From an uncultured Gammaproteobacteria bacterium (lineage in GTDB: Bacteria; Pseudomonadota; Gammaproteobacteria; Steroidobacterales; GCA-2729495), in NCBI GenBank assembly GCA_937958785.1, contig CALGMY010000168.1, forward strand, positions 1 to 19,966: DNA of 19,966 bases. Reading direction: 5' to 3'. A program made the position numbers and the translations under genes. Shown here in pieces: positions 1-6,671 of the stretch. The notes beneath the pieces are model-generated. The model was not told the origin of the DNA, ran no database searches, and worked only from the letters and a program-made list of their open reading frames with translations. How positions within the stretch are numbered: position 1 is the stretch's first letter; every line of letters starts with the position of its first letter.

Positions 1-19
1 AGATGTGTATAAGAGACAG
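1..19 (+). other. Nextera/Tn5 mosaic-end adapter remnant (artefact)
   Basis: The first 19 bases, AGATGTGTATAAGAGACAG, are identical to the mosaic-end transfer strand used in Tn5-based (Nextera) library preparation, in the orientation that precedes the insert in a read. Genome sequence therefore begins at about base 20. This is a known reagent sequence recognised from memory. A genuine genomic Tn5 end is very unlikely because no transposase or partner end is present. Confidence 0.95.
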
Positions 20-45
20 CTGTCGAACACCGCAGGAGAGACCTT
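20..45 (-). ncRNA. ssrS: 6S RNA, 5' end only (truncated by the contig end)
   Basis: On the minus strand, about 26 nt downstream of a -10 box, the sequence reads GGTCTCTCCTGCGGTGTTCGACAG. This has the TCTC...TGTTCG pattern that opens the closing stem of gammaproteobacterial 6S RNA. In this group ssrS commonly lies directly downstream of zapA on the same strand, which is the position here. 6S RNA binds the sigma70 RNA polymerase holoenzyme and mimics an open promoter. Everything beyond the first stem, including the 3' pairing strand, is lost at the adapter. The identification rests on context and a short motif. The predicted +1 is the A at 45. Confidence 0.55.
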
Positions 46-51
46 GCGGAC

Positions 52-80
52 AGTATATGCGGTGAAGGGGAAAAAAATGT
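52..80 (-). promoter_or_regulatory. Putative sigma70 promoter of 6S RNA
   Basis: On the minus strand TATACT (52-57) is a good -10 box. With a 17-base spacer the -35 region (75-80) reads ACATTT, which is weak, and it lies in the T-rich tract of the zapA terminator. The predicted start is the A at 45. The call depends mainly on the -10 and on the 6S-like sequence that follows. Confidence 0.45.
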
Positions 81-100
81 GACGCAGGTGGTTCTGCGCC
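71..100 (-). terminator. Rho-independent terminator downstream of zapA
   Basis: On the minus strand, 14 bases past the zapA stop codon, GGCGCAG (100-94) can pair with CTGCGTC (87-81) through seven base pairs, one of them G-U, around a six-base loop AACCAC. After ACA it is followed by seven consecutive T residues (77-71). A palindrome CCACCGGTGG (102-111) sits between the stop and this hairpin. The T tract also forms the upstream edge of the presumed 6S promoter, so terminator and promoter abut. Confidence 0.6.
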
Positions 101-114
101 GCCACCGGTGGGGG

Positions 115-429
115 TCAGAGCTCGAGCTGGCGACCGGACTGCAGTGCACCCTCGACCCGCTCCCGCATGGCCTGCAGCCGGAGGCGGGCGTCGCCCTCCA
201 GCAGGTCCCCGTGGCTGCGCGCCCGCAGCAACTCGTTGGCCATGTTGAGTGCCGCCATGACGGCGATCCGGTCTAGGCCGATGACCTTGCCGCTGTCACG
301 GATCTCCCGCATCTTGCCGTTCAGGAGCGCCGCCGAGTCCAGGAGGGCCGTGCGCTCGCTGGCCGGGCAGGAGATCTGGTACTCCTTCTCGAGGATCTTG
401 ATGTTGACCTGGGTGTAGGGCTCGGTCAC
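115..429 (-). CDS. zapA: Cell division protein ZapA
   Basis: ZapA is a cytoplasmic accessory factor that binds FtsZ and cross-links protofilaments in the Z ring. The 104-residue product has the usual family length and layout. An N-terminal globular part (about 1-45) contains VNIKILEKEYQISCP and the conserved ALLDSAALLNGKMREIRDSGKVIGLDR region (split by no gap, roughly 28-54). A helical C-terminus with IAVMAALNMANELL forms the dimer and tetramer coiled coil. Its ATG overlaps the stop of the upstream ZapB-like gene by 4 bases (ATGA), so the two are probably translationally coupled. A terminator and the presumed 6S RNA gene follow, as in related gammaproteobacteria. Identification is firm. Confidence 0.93.
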   Translation of the reverse strand: MTEPYTQVNIKILEKEYQISCPASERTALLDSAALLNGKMREIRDSGKVIGLDRIAVMAALNMANELLRARSHGDLLEGDARLRLQAMRERVEGALQSGRQLEL

Positions 430-656
430 GAACCGTGCTCCATGGCCTTCAGGCGCCCGATCATTGCCTCGACCCGGGCCCGGACCTGCTCGTTCTTCTG
501 CAGCAGGGTGGCCCGCTCCGCGATGAGGTTGTCCTGGCGCTGGCGCAGGGACCGGTTCTCCTCCTTCAGCTGGCTGGTGATGACCACGAGCTCGTCCAGC
601 CGGCGCTCGAGGCGTTCCAGCTCGCGGGAGAAGGTTTTTTCCACCGGTTCCGACAT
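426..656 (-). CDS. Small ZapB-like coiled-coil protein (TIGR02449-type)
   Basis: This 76-residue protein is almost entirely charged heptad-like sequence. RELERLERRLDELVVI and LKEENRSLRQRQDNLIAE mark one long coiled coil from about residue 10 to 70, with no cysteine and no membrane segment. Proteins of this size directly upstream of zapA in gammaproteobacteria belong to an uncharacterised family resembling ZapB, the coiled-coil Z-ring component that works with ZapA. A division role is therefore inferred from neighbourhood and shape, not shown. No Shine-Dalgarno sequence precedes the ATG, and the best promoter would start transcription on the ATG itself, so the message may be leaderless. An in-frame GTG four codons downstream (V5) is a less likely start. 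Confidence 0.85.
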   Translation of the reverse strand: MSEPVEKTFSRELERLERRLDELVVITSQLKEENRSLRQRQDNLIAERATLLQKNEQVRARVEAMIGRLKAMEHGS

Positions 657-692
657 GAAGTGAATATAGTGTCAGGCTGCACGCAGGGTCAA
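656..692 (-). promoter_or_regulatory. Sigma70-type promoter for the zapB-like/zapA transcript
   Basis: On the minus strand TTGACC (692-687) and TATATT (668-663) are separated by 18 bases, close to the sigma70 consensus. Counting seven bases past the -10 puts +1 at base 656, which is the A of the ATG of the zapB-like gene. If correct, the transcript has no 5' leader. Confidence 0.6.
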
Positions 693-724
693 ATGGCGGG
701 CCGTACCGGCTGACCGCGGGCGAG

Positions 725-733
725 TGCTACGAT
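725..733 (+). promoter_or_regulatory. Putative extended -10 promoter for the ygfB-pepP-ubiH operon
   Basis: TGCTACGAT has an extended -10 (TG at 725-726, TACGAT at 728-733). No convincing -35 hexamer lies 16-18 bases upstream. The predicted +1 near 740 lies downstream of the ATG at 732, which argues for translation of ygfB from the ATGs at 750 or 753. The site is back to back with the leftward promoter at 656-692. Confidence 0.4.
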
Positions 734-752
734 GGCGTTCCGGTTCCGGATG

Positions 753-1346
753 ATGTCAAAAGCCCCGACGATCACCACTGGTCCCACCTTTGCCGCGGTG
801 GAGGATGGCCTGCGCCGGGCGGATGCACCCACCGACGCCGCCGAGGCCCACGGCAGCCTCTGTGGCCTCGTGTGTGCCCTCGGCGCCGGCGGGGAGGTCG
901 CCTGGCTGGCGGAGACCCTGGCCGAAGCCCGGCCCGGTGACCCGGTGACCCGCGCGGCCGAGCAGCTGCTCGAAGAGCTCGCGGCCGCCACCCGAGCCGC
1001 CCTCGAGGGCGACGGCATGACCTTCCAGCCCCTGTTGCCCGACGACGCCGAGCCACTCAAGGCCCGCGTGGACGGACTGGCCCAGTGGTGCCAGGGGTTC
1101 AACCACGGCCTGTTCGTGGCGGTCCGGCTGAGCGGCGCCGACGCGGAACTCGGGAGCGGGAACACCGCCGAGGTCGTCAGCGACTTCGGCGAGATGGCCC
1201 AGGTCTCCGTCGGGGACGAGGAGGCGGATGCCGCGGGCGAGGAGGCCTATGCAGAGCTGGTCGAGTACGTACGGGTGAGTGTCCAGCTCGTGTACGAGGA
1301 GCTCGGCGCGGTCCGGCAACGGGTCCAGTCCGGCGCCGTCCACTAG
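753..1346 (+). CDS. ygfB: UPF0149 family protein YgfB
   Basis: This 197-residue acidic, mostly helical cytoplasmic protein belongs to the YgfB/YecA (UPF0149) family. Signatures are AEAHGSLCGLVCALG near the N-terminus, a central WCQGFNHGLFVAV, and the C-terminal EEAYAELVEYVRVSVQLVYEE. The molecular role is not settled across the family. In Pseudomonas, YgfB has been linked to control of a cell-wall amidase and beta-lactam tolerance. It lies directly before pepP with a 7-base gap, as in E. coli. Start choice is uncertain: ATG codons occur at 732, 750 and 753, none with a good ribosome binding site. The one at 732 overlaps a likely -10 box, so 753 is preferred here (750 would add one Met). Confidence 0.88.
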   Translation: MSKAPTITTGPTFAAVEDGLRRADAPTDAAEAHGSLCGLVCALGAGGEVAWLAETLAEARPGDPVTRAAEQLLEELAAATRAALEGDGMTFQPLLPDDAEPLKARVDGLAQWCQGFNHGLFVAVRLSGADAELGSGNTAEVVSDFGEMAQVSVGDEEADAAGEEAYAELVEYVRVSVQLVYEELGAVRQRVQSGAVH

Positions 1347-1353
1347 GTCCCCC

Positions 1354-2667
1354 ATGCAAAAGGACGAATTCAGCCGCCGCCGCCGGCAGCTCATGCGCAT
1401 GATGGGGCGGGGCGCCGTCGCGATCCTGCCGGCCGCCCAGCCCCGGCTCCGCAACCGGGACGTGCTCTACCCGTACCGGCAGGACAGCGACTTCTACTAC
1501 CTGACCGGCTTCGCCGAGCCGGACGCCGTGGCGGTGCTGGTTCCCGGCCGCCCGGACGGCGAATACCTGCTGTTCTGCCGGGAGCGTGATCCGGAGAAGG
1601 AGACCTGGGATGGCACCCGGGCAGGACCCGCGAACGCCGTCAGTGCCTACGGCGCCGACGCCGGCCATTCCATCGATGCGGTGGACGAACTGCTGCCCCG
1701 GATCGTCGGCGCCTCTGACCGCGTGTACTACACCATGGGCGCCCACCCGGAGTTCGAGCAGCGCCTCATGGCCTGGGTCTCCCGGCTGCGTACCCGGGGC
1801 GGTGCCGGTACCCACACGCCGGACGAGTTCATCGCCCTCGACCATTTCCTGCATGACCTGCGGCTGTACAAGAGCCGGGATGAGGCCGCGGTGATGCGGC
1901 GCTCCGCCCGCATCGCGGTTCAGGCCCACCGGCGCGCCATGAGCATGTGCCGTCCCGGCCTGTTCGAGTACCAGATCGAGGCGGAATTCGTGCACGAGTT
2001 CCGGGTCCACGATGCCCAGCCGTCCTACCAGCCCATCGTTGGTTCCGGCGCCAACACCTGCATCCTCCACTACCATGCCAACGACCGGCGGATGGAGGAT
2101 GGCGACCTGCTGCTGGTCGACGCCGGCTGCGAGTACGATTACTACGCTTCCGACGTGACCCGTACCTATCCCGTGAACGGCCGGTTCACCCCGGAGCAGC
2201 GGGCGATCTACGAGGTCGTGCTCGATGCCCACGAGGCTGCCCTCGCCGCGGTGTCCCCGGGCAATGTCTGGAGCGAGCCCCATGAGGCCGCCGTGCGCCA
2301 GGTCACCAAGGGCCTCAAGAAGATCGGCCTGCTCGAGGGCTCGGTGGCCTCGCTGATCCGGAATCGGGAGTACCAGAAGTTCTTCATGCACCGGACGGGC
2401 CACTGGCTGGGCATGGACGTGCACGACGTCGGCGACTACAAGATCGCCGACCAGTGGCGCATCCTCGAGCCAGGCATGGCTCTCACTGTGGAGCCCGGCG
2501 TCTACATTCCCCCGGGAACCCGGGGCGTGCCGAAGCGCTGGTGGAACATCGGGGTGCGGATCGAGGATGACGTGCTGGTCACCCGGGATGGCGCCGACGT
2601 CCTCACCCGGGACCTGCCCCGGGACCCCGACCTGCTCGAGGCCCTGGTGGGCTCGGCGGCACCATGA
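1354..2667 (+). CDS. pepP: Xaa-Pro aminopeptidase PepP (aminopeptidase P)
   Basis: PepP removes an N-terminal residue that precedes proline, using two manganese ions in a cytoplasmic pita-bread-fold enzyme. The 437-residue product is close to E. coli PepP (441). An N-terminal domain (about 1-170, with RQDSDFYYLTGFAEPDA) precedes the catalytic domain. The metal ligands are visible as D256 (LLLVDAG), D267 (ASDVTRTYP), H350 (HRTGHWLGMDVHD), a Glu near 380 (LTVEPGVYIP) and a Glu near 404 (GVRIEDDVL). The ATG after a short gap to ygfB gives the normal N-terminus, whereas an upstream in-frame extension lies inside ygfB and is rejected. The stop overlaps the ubiH start by 4 bases (ATGA). Confidence 0.95.
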   Translation: MQKDEFSRRRRQLMRMMGRGAVAILPAAQPRLRNRDVLYPYRQDSDFYYLTGFAEPDAVAVLVPGRPDGEYLLFCRERDPEKETWDGTRAGPANAVSAYGADAGHSIDAVDELLPRIVGASDRVYYTMGAHPEFEQRLMAWVSRLRTRGGAGTHTPDEFIALDHFLHDLRLYKSRDEAAVMRRSARIAVQAHRRAMSMCRPGLFEYQIEAEFVHEFRVHDAQPSYQPIVGSGANTCILHYHANDRRMEDGDLLLVDAGCEYDYYASDVTRTYPVNGRFTPEQRAIYEVVLDAHEAALAAVSPGNVWSEPHEAAVRQVTKGLKKIGLLEGSVASLIRNREYQKFFMHRTGHWLGMDVHDVGDYKIADQWRILEPGMALTVEPGVYIPPGTRGVPKRWWNIGVRIEDDVLVTRDGADVLTRDLPRDPDLLEALVGSAAP

Positions 2668-3905
2668 GTCCCAGCCCCAACCCGCCTCCCGGGGACTGCG
2701 ACGTGCTCATCGCGGGCGGTGGCATGGTCGGCGCAAGCCTCGCCATCGCGCTCGCGGGGCTGCCCCTGCGAGTGGCGCTGGTGGAGGCCATTCCCGCGGG
2801 CGCCCCGGGCCAGCCAAGCTTCGACGCCCGGACCACGGCGCTTGCCCGGAGCAGCCAGCACATCCTTGCGGCGCTCGGCATCTGGCCCGCGGTGGCCGGC
2901 GAGGCGACGCCGATCCAGCGCATCCACGTCTCCGAGCGGGGCCGCTTCGGGACGACGGTGATCGATGGCGCAGAGGAGGGCGGTGAGCCGCTCGGCTACG
3001 TCCTCGAGAACCGCCTGCTGGGGGCCGCGCTATGGCGCGCGCTCGCGGCTGCGCCCAACGTCACGCTGCACGCCCCGGCGACGGTGACCGGGGTGGAGCC
3101 CGGACCAGGGTCACTCGCCGTATCGGTACAGGCGGGGGCTTCGGCCCCCGTGGTCCGCACCCGGATGCTCGTCGTGGCGGACGGTGCCCGGTCGCCACTC
3201 CGGGCCGCGCTCGGCATCGGCGCCCGGGTCCGGCCCTACGGGCAGGTGGCGATCATCGGCAACGTGGCGGTGGCTGGCCGCGCCGCGGAGGCCCGGGACG
3301 GTACTGCCTTCGAGCGCTTCACGCCCGAGGGTCCCCTGGCGCTGCTGCCGGCGGGTCCGGGCCGCTATGGCTTCGTACTGACCCGGCGGGAGAGCGTGGC
3401 CGCGGACATCGCCGCCCTGCCCGAGCAAGGATTCAGCGCCCTCCTGCAGCAGGAGTTCGGCTACCGGCTCGGCCGCTTCGGGCGGGTCGGCGCGCGGGCG
3501 AGCTATCCGCTCGAGCTGGTCGAGGCGGAGGCCATCACGGCGCCGCGGGTGGCGATCATCGGCAATGCGGCCCATGGCCTGCACCCGGTGGCGGGGCAGG
3601 GCTACAACCTGGGCCTGCGGGATGCGGCCGCCCTCGCCGAGCTGCTGGCCGCGGCGCCGGGCACCGACCCCGGCGATCCGGCGCTGCTCAACCGCTACGC
3701 CGATTGGCGCCGTCCCGACCAGCGCAAGGTCGTCGCCTTCACCGATGGCCTGGTCCGTTTCTTTGGCCGGAGCGGGCTCGGGTCCCTGCGCGGGCTCGCC
3801 CTGCTCGGGTTCGACTGGGCGCCGGGCGCCAAGGCCCTCCTGGCCCGCGAGACCATGGGGCTCGCCGGGCGCCGGACCCGGCTGGCCCGCGGACTGCCGC
3901 TGTGA
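2664..3905 (+). CDS. ubiH: 2-octaprenyl-6-methoxyphenol hydroxylase UbiH
   Basis: UbiH is the FAD-dependent monooxygenase that hydroxylates C1 of the ubiquinone ring precursor within the Ubi assembly. The 413-residue product starts with the dinucleotide-binding GGGMVGASLA (G18 to G23). It has the second flavin-contacting stretch VVADGARSPLR and the third motif GNAAHGLHPVAGQG (residues 300-313). The Asn at 301, where most family members have Asp, is also the UbiH form in E. coli as recalled, which favours UbiH over UbiF or UbiI. It overlaps pepP by 4 bases and the next hydroxylase by 4 bases (GTGA). A very stable hairpin lies inside the gene (see separate entry). No membrane segment is evident, although the C-terminus is hydrophobic. 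Confidence 0.9.
   Translation: MSPSPNPPPGDCDVLIAGGGMVGASLAIALAGLPLRVALVEAIPAGAPGQPSFDARTTALARSSQHILAALGIWPAVAGEATPIQRIHVSERGRFGTTVIDGAEEGGEPLGYVLENRLLGAALWRALAAAPNVTLHAPATVTGVEPGPGSLAVSVQAGASAPVVRTRMLVVADGARSPLRAALGIGARVRPYGQVAIIGNVAVAGRAAEARDGTAFERFTPEGPLALLPAGPGRYGFVLTRRESVAADIAALPEQGFSALLQQEFGYRLGRFGRVGARASYPLELVEAEAITAPRVAIIGNAAHGLHPVAGQGYNLGLRDAAALAELLAAAPGTDPGDPALLNRYADWRRPDQRKVVAFTDGLVRFFGRSGLGSLRGLALLGFDWAPGAKALLARETMGLAGRRTRLARGLPL
3133..3150 (+). other. Intragenic cUUCGg hairpin in ubiH
   Basis: CGGGGGC (3133-3139) pairs perfectly with GCCCCCG (3144-3150) around TTCG, giving a seven-base-pair GC stem capped by a C(UUCG)G tetraloop, an exceptionally stable RNA hairpin. It encodes a short stretch (about QAGASAPV) between a variable strand and the FAD-binding motif. 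There is no following T tract, so it is not a standard terminator. Confidence 0.7.
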
Positions 3906-5152
3906 GCCGTGCTGACTACGACGTGCTGATCATCGGCGGCGGGGTCGCAGGACTCGCCTGCGCAGCAGTGCTGGCGGCGCGCCTCCGCGGCCGGCGGGCG
4001 CCCGTGCGGATCGGCGTTGTCGAGGCGAAGCCGCCGCCGGCGCCCGAGGCCGGGGCCGGGCCAGGCCTGCGCGTGCTCGCCATCGCGCCGGCCGCCCGGG
4101 CGCTGCTCGCGGAGTGCGGCGCCTGGGCCTGCCTGCCGGACGGCATGGCCGCGCCCTACGAGCGCATGCGGGTATGGGCATCCACAGGCACGCCGTTCGG
4201 GTCCGACAGCATCGGCTTCGACGCCGCGGAGGCCGGGCTCGAGTATCTCGGCCACATCGTCGACCACGACTCGCTGCGTGCCTGCCTCTGGGACCGGGTC
4301 GCGGGCGACGCTGGCATCGAGCTTCTCACCGGCACCGCGCCCGACGGACTCGAAGATTCAGGGGAGGCCCGGGTCGTCCGCCTTGGCGACGGCGTGCGGT
4401 TGCGCACTCGCCTGCTCGTCGGCGCGGATGGTGCCGAATCCTGGGTGCGCATGGGGCTCGGTCTGGGCACGACGGGCCGGTCCTATGGCCAGCTCGCCAT
4501 CATCGGTCACGTGGCGAGCGAGCGGCCACACGGGGGCACGGCCTGGCAGTGCTTCAACCCCGGCGGGCCCGCGGCCCTGTTGCCCCTGGCGGACGGCCGC
4601 TCATCGATCGTCTGGTCCTGCCCCGAGGCGGAGGCACGCAAGCTCGTGGACGTGCCGGAGGACGAATTCGCGGCGCGACTCGGCGCCGCCACCTGCCGCG
4701 TCCTCGGCGCGCTCACCGTCACGACACCCCGCCTTGCGGTGCCGCTGGCCGTGCGACATACCCATCGCTACACTGGCGCCCGATTCGCCCTGGTCGGCGA
4801 TGCGGCCCACCAGATCCATCCGCTCGCCGGGCAGGGCATCAATCTCGGCCTCGGGGACGTCGACGTGCTGGCCGCCGTGCTGGCGGACCACCTCGGGTCC
4901 ACCCGCTTCGCGGACCCGGGCGATGCCCTGGTCCTGCGCAGGTACGAGCGCGCACGCAAGGGTGCAAACCTGCTGACGATGGCCGCCATGGAGGGACTTC
5001 ACCGGGTGTTCACCAGCGACCTGCCCGTGCTCGGCCGGATGGCAGCTACGGGGCTCGGCATCGTGGACCGGCTGCCGGCCGTCAAGCGCCTGCTGACGGC
5101 CCGGGCCACTGGCGATGCCCGCCGGCCGGGGAGGGACGATGCAGCGCTATAA
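3902..5152 (+). CDS. ubiI: UbiH/UbiF/VisC-family FAD hydroxylase, probably UbiI
   Basis: This is a second flavin monooxygenase of ubiquinone synthesis, 416 residues. Motifs are DVLIIGGGVAGLACA at the N-terminus, LLVGADGAESWVR in the middle and GDAAHQIHPLAGQGINLGL (G299, D300 onward) near residue 300. The Asp in the third motif and the HPLAGQG[IV]NLG form resemble UbiI (VisC, C5 hydroxylation), and the place directly after ubiH matches E. coli ubiI. UbiF or a broad-specificity hydroxylase cannot be excluded from sequence alone. The GTG start overlaps the ubiH stop (GTGA). A long in-frame upstream extension without a stop exists only because of high GC. The gene end overlaps the next start by 14 bases. 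Confidence 0.85.
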   Translation: MSRADYDVLIIGGGVAGLACAAVLAARLRGRRAPVRIGVVEAKPPPAPEAGAGPGLRVLAIAPAARALLAECGAWACLPDGMAAPYERMRVWASTGTPFGSDSIGFDAAEAGLEYLGHIVDHDSLRACLWDRVAGDAGIELLTGTAPDGLEDSGEARVVRLGDGVRLRTRLLVGADGAESWVRMGLGLGTTGRSYGQLAIIGHVASERPHGGTAWQCFNPGGPAALLPLADGRSSIVWSCPEAEARKLVDVPEDEFAARLGAATCRVLGALTVTTPRLAVPLAVRHTHRYTGARFALVGDAAHQIHPLAGQGINLGLGDVDVLAAVLADHLGSTRFADPGDALVLRRYERARKGANLLTMAAMEGLHRVFTSDLPVLGRMAATGLGIVDRLPAVKRLLTARATGDARRPGRDDAAL

Positions 5153-6671
5153 GATCTGGGTCTTCGCCCTGGCCCTCTTCCTGATCGGGGGCAGCATCTT
5201 CGTCTACAAGTGGCGGAACCTCGGCTATCCCCTGCTACCCGAGGAGGAGACCCGTATCTGGACCGTCGAGGCCACCCTCGAGTTCGAGGCGGGCGCACGG
5301 GCCTTGCCGGTGAAGGCAACCCTCCATATCCCGGGCCTGACGCCGGGCTTCGCCGTGCTCGACGAGAACTTCGTGTCCCGGGGCTTCGGCTTCACCACCC
5401 GGCTGGCGGCGGGGGGCCGCCAGGTACAGTGGGCCATCCGCCGGGCCCAGGGTCCCCAGCGGCTCTACTACCGGGCGGTCGTCTACAAGGACCCCGCCCA
5501 GGCGGAAAATGACACCACGCCACCGTTTCCGACCATGCCGGTCCTCGGCGAGCCGCTCGATACCGCGCTCCAGGTGATCGTGTCCCAGGTGCGGGACCAG
5601 TCGGCGGACCCGGCCTCCTTCACGGTTGAACTGCTGAAACGCCTCGCTGATTCGGCCGGGGACCAGAACGTGGGTCTCCTGCTGGGTGGCCGGACGGACA
5701 CCACGTCGAGGGCCCGTGCCGCCGTCACGGTGCTGGCCGCTGCCCAGGTTCCCGCCCGGCTCATGCGCGGCGTGATGCTGGTGGACCGGGAGCGGGCCGC
5801 GAACATGCTGCCGTGGCTCGAGGTACACGATGGCGACCGCTGGCTCTACTTCGACCCGGCGACGGGCGTGCAGGGCCTGCCCGAGAACTTCCTCACCTGG
5901 TGGCGCGGGGATGATCCGCTCTTCACGCTCGATGGCGGACGCGGCACCGAAGTGACGTTTTCCGTGCAGAGGAACGAGGCGGACCCGGTGATGGTCGCCG
6001 AGCGCCGGGCCCAGACGGTCCAGTCGCGCATCGTGGACTTCTCGCTCTTTTCGCTGCCGATCCAGACCCAGGCCGTGTATGCCGTTCTACTGATGATCCC
6101 CCTGGGTGCGCTGGTGGTCGTCCTGCTGCGCAATGTGGTCGGTATCACCACGTTCGGCACCTTCATGCCCGTGCTCGTGGCCCTCGCGTTCCGCGAGACC
6201 CAGGTGCTGGCGGGCGTCATCCTGTTCTCGCTGGTGGTTACCCTCGGCCTGCTGTTCCGCTTCGTGCTGGAGAACCTGCGTCTGCTGCTCGTGCCCCGCC
6301 TCGCGGCCGTGCTCATCATCGTCGTGATGCTGATGGCGCTCATCAGCATCGTTTTCCACCAGTTGGGGATCGACATGGGGTTGTCGGTCGGCCTCTTCCC
6401 CATGGTCATCCTCACCATGACCATCGAGCGCATGTCCATCGTCTGGGAAGAGCGCGGCCCGTCGGAGGCCATCCAGCAGGGCGTCGGCAGCCTGATCGTC
6501 GCGGCCATCTGCTTCAGCGTCATGGAGCTCGACGTTCTGAAGCACCTGTTCTTCGTCTTTCCGGAACTGCTGCTCTGGGTGCTGGCCGCCTGCCTCCTGC
6601 TCGGGCGCTACAGTGGCTACCGGCTGCTGGAGCTGGTGCGGTTCAAGTCGCTCCCCACCCCCCCGCCCTGA
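5139..6671 (+). CDS. Inactive transglutaminase fused to seven transmembrane helices
   Basis: The 510-residue membrane protein has an N-terminal anchor (about 6-22), a periplasmic domain (about 25-300) and a C-terminal block of about seven hydrophobic helices (about 312-488) with the GITTFGTFMPVLVALAFRE loop typical of this family. The periplasmic part contains a transglutaminase-like core, AAVTVLAAAQVPARLMRGV then MLPWLEV (223-229) and YFDPATG (D239). The catalytic Cys and His are missing: no Cys lies before the AAVTVL helix and LPW replaces the usual HAW. Only the Asp remains. These proteins are known from comparative genomics as partners of an ATP-grasp ligase-like protein, which follows here. 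No function is established; sensing or envelope peptide binding is a guess. ATG preceded by GGGGAGGGACG is the chosen start. Confidence 0.88.
   Translation: MQRYKIWVFALALFLIGGSIFVYKWRNLGYPLLPEEETRIWTVEATLEFEAGARALPVKATLHIPGLTPGFAVLDENFVSRGFGFTTRLAAGGRQVQWAIRRAQGPQRLYYRAVVYKDPAQAENDTTPPFPTMPVLGEPLDTALQVIVSQVRDQSADPASFTVELLKRLADSAGDQNVGLLLGGRTDTTSRARAAVTVLAAAQVPARLMRGVMLVDRERAANMLPWLEVHDGDRWLYFDPATGVQGLPENFLTWWRGDDPLFTLDGGRGTEVTFSVQRNEADPVMVAERRAQTVQSRIVDFSLFSLPIQTQAVYAVLLMIPLGALVVVLLRNVVGITTFGTFMPVLVALAFRETQVLAGVILFSLVVTLGLLFRFVLENLRLLLVPRLAAVLIIVVMLMALISIVFHQLGIDMGLSVGLFPMVILTMTIERMSIVWEERGPSEAIQQGVGSLIVAAICFSVMELDVLKHLFFVFPELLLWVLAACLLLGRYSGYRLLELVRFKSLPTPPP

Noticed and set aside
1177..2424. 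Long open frames on the minus strand opposite pepP (and similar frames opposite other genes)
   Set aside because: Their composition (runs of His, Arg, Gly, Pro, Val) is that of antisense shadows, and the plus strand has well-conserved proteins throughout.
3032..3901. Long N-terminal extension of the UbiI-like reading frame through ubiH
   Set aside because: The extension is an arginine- and glycine-rich shadow of ubiH. The FAD motif begins right after the GTG at 3902, which overlaps the ubiH stop in the usual way.
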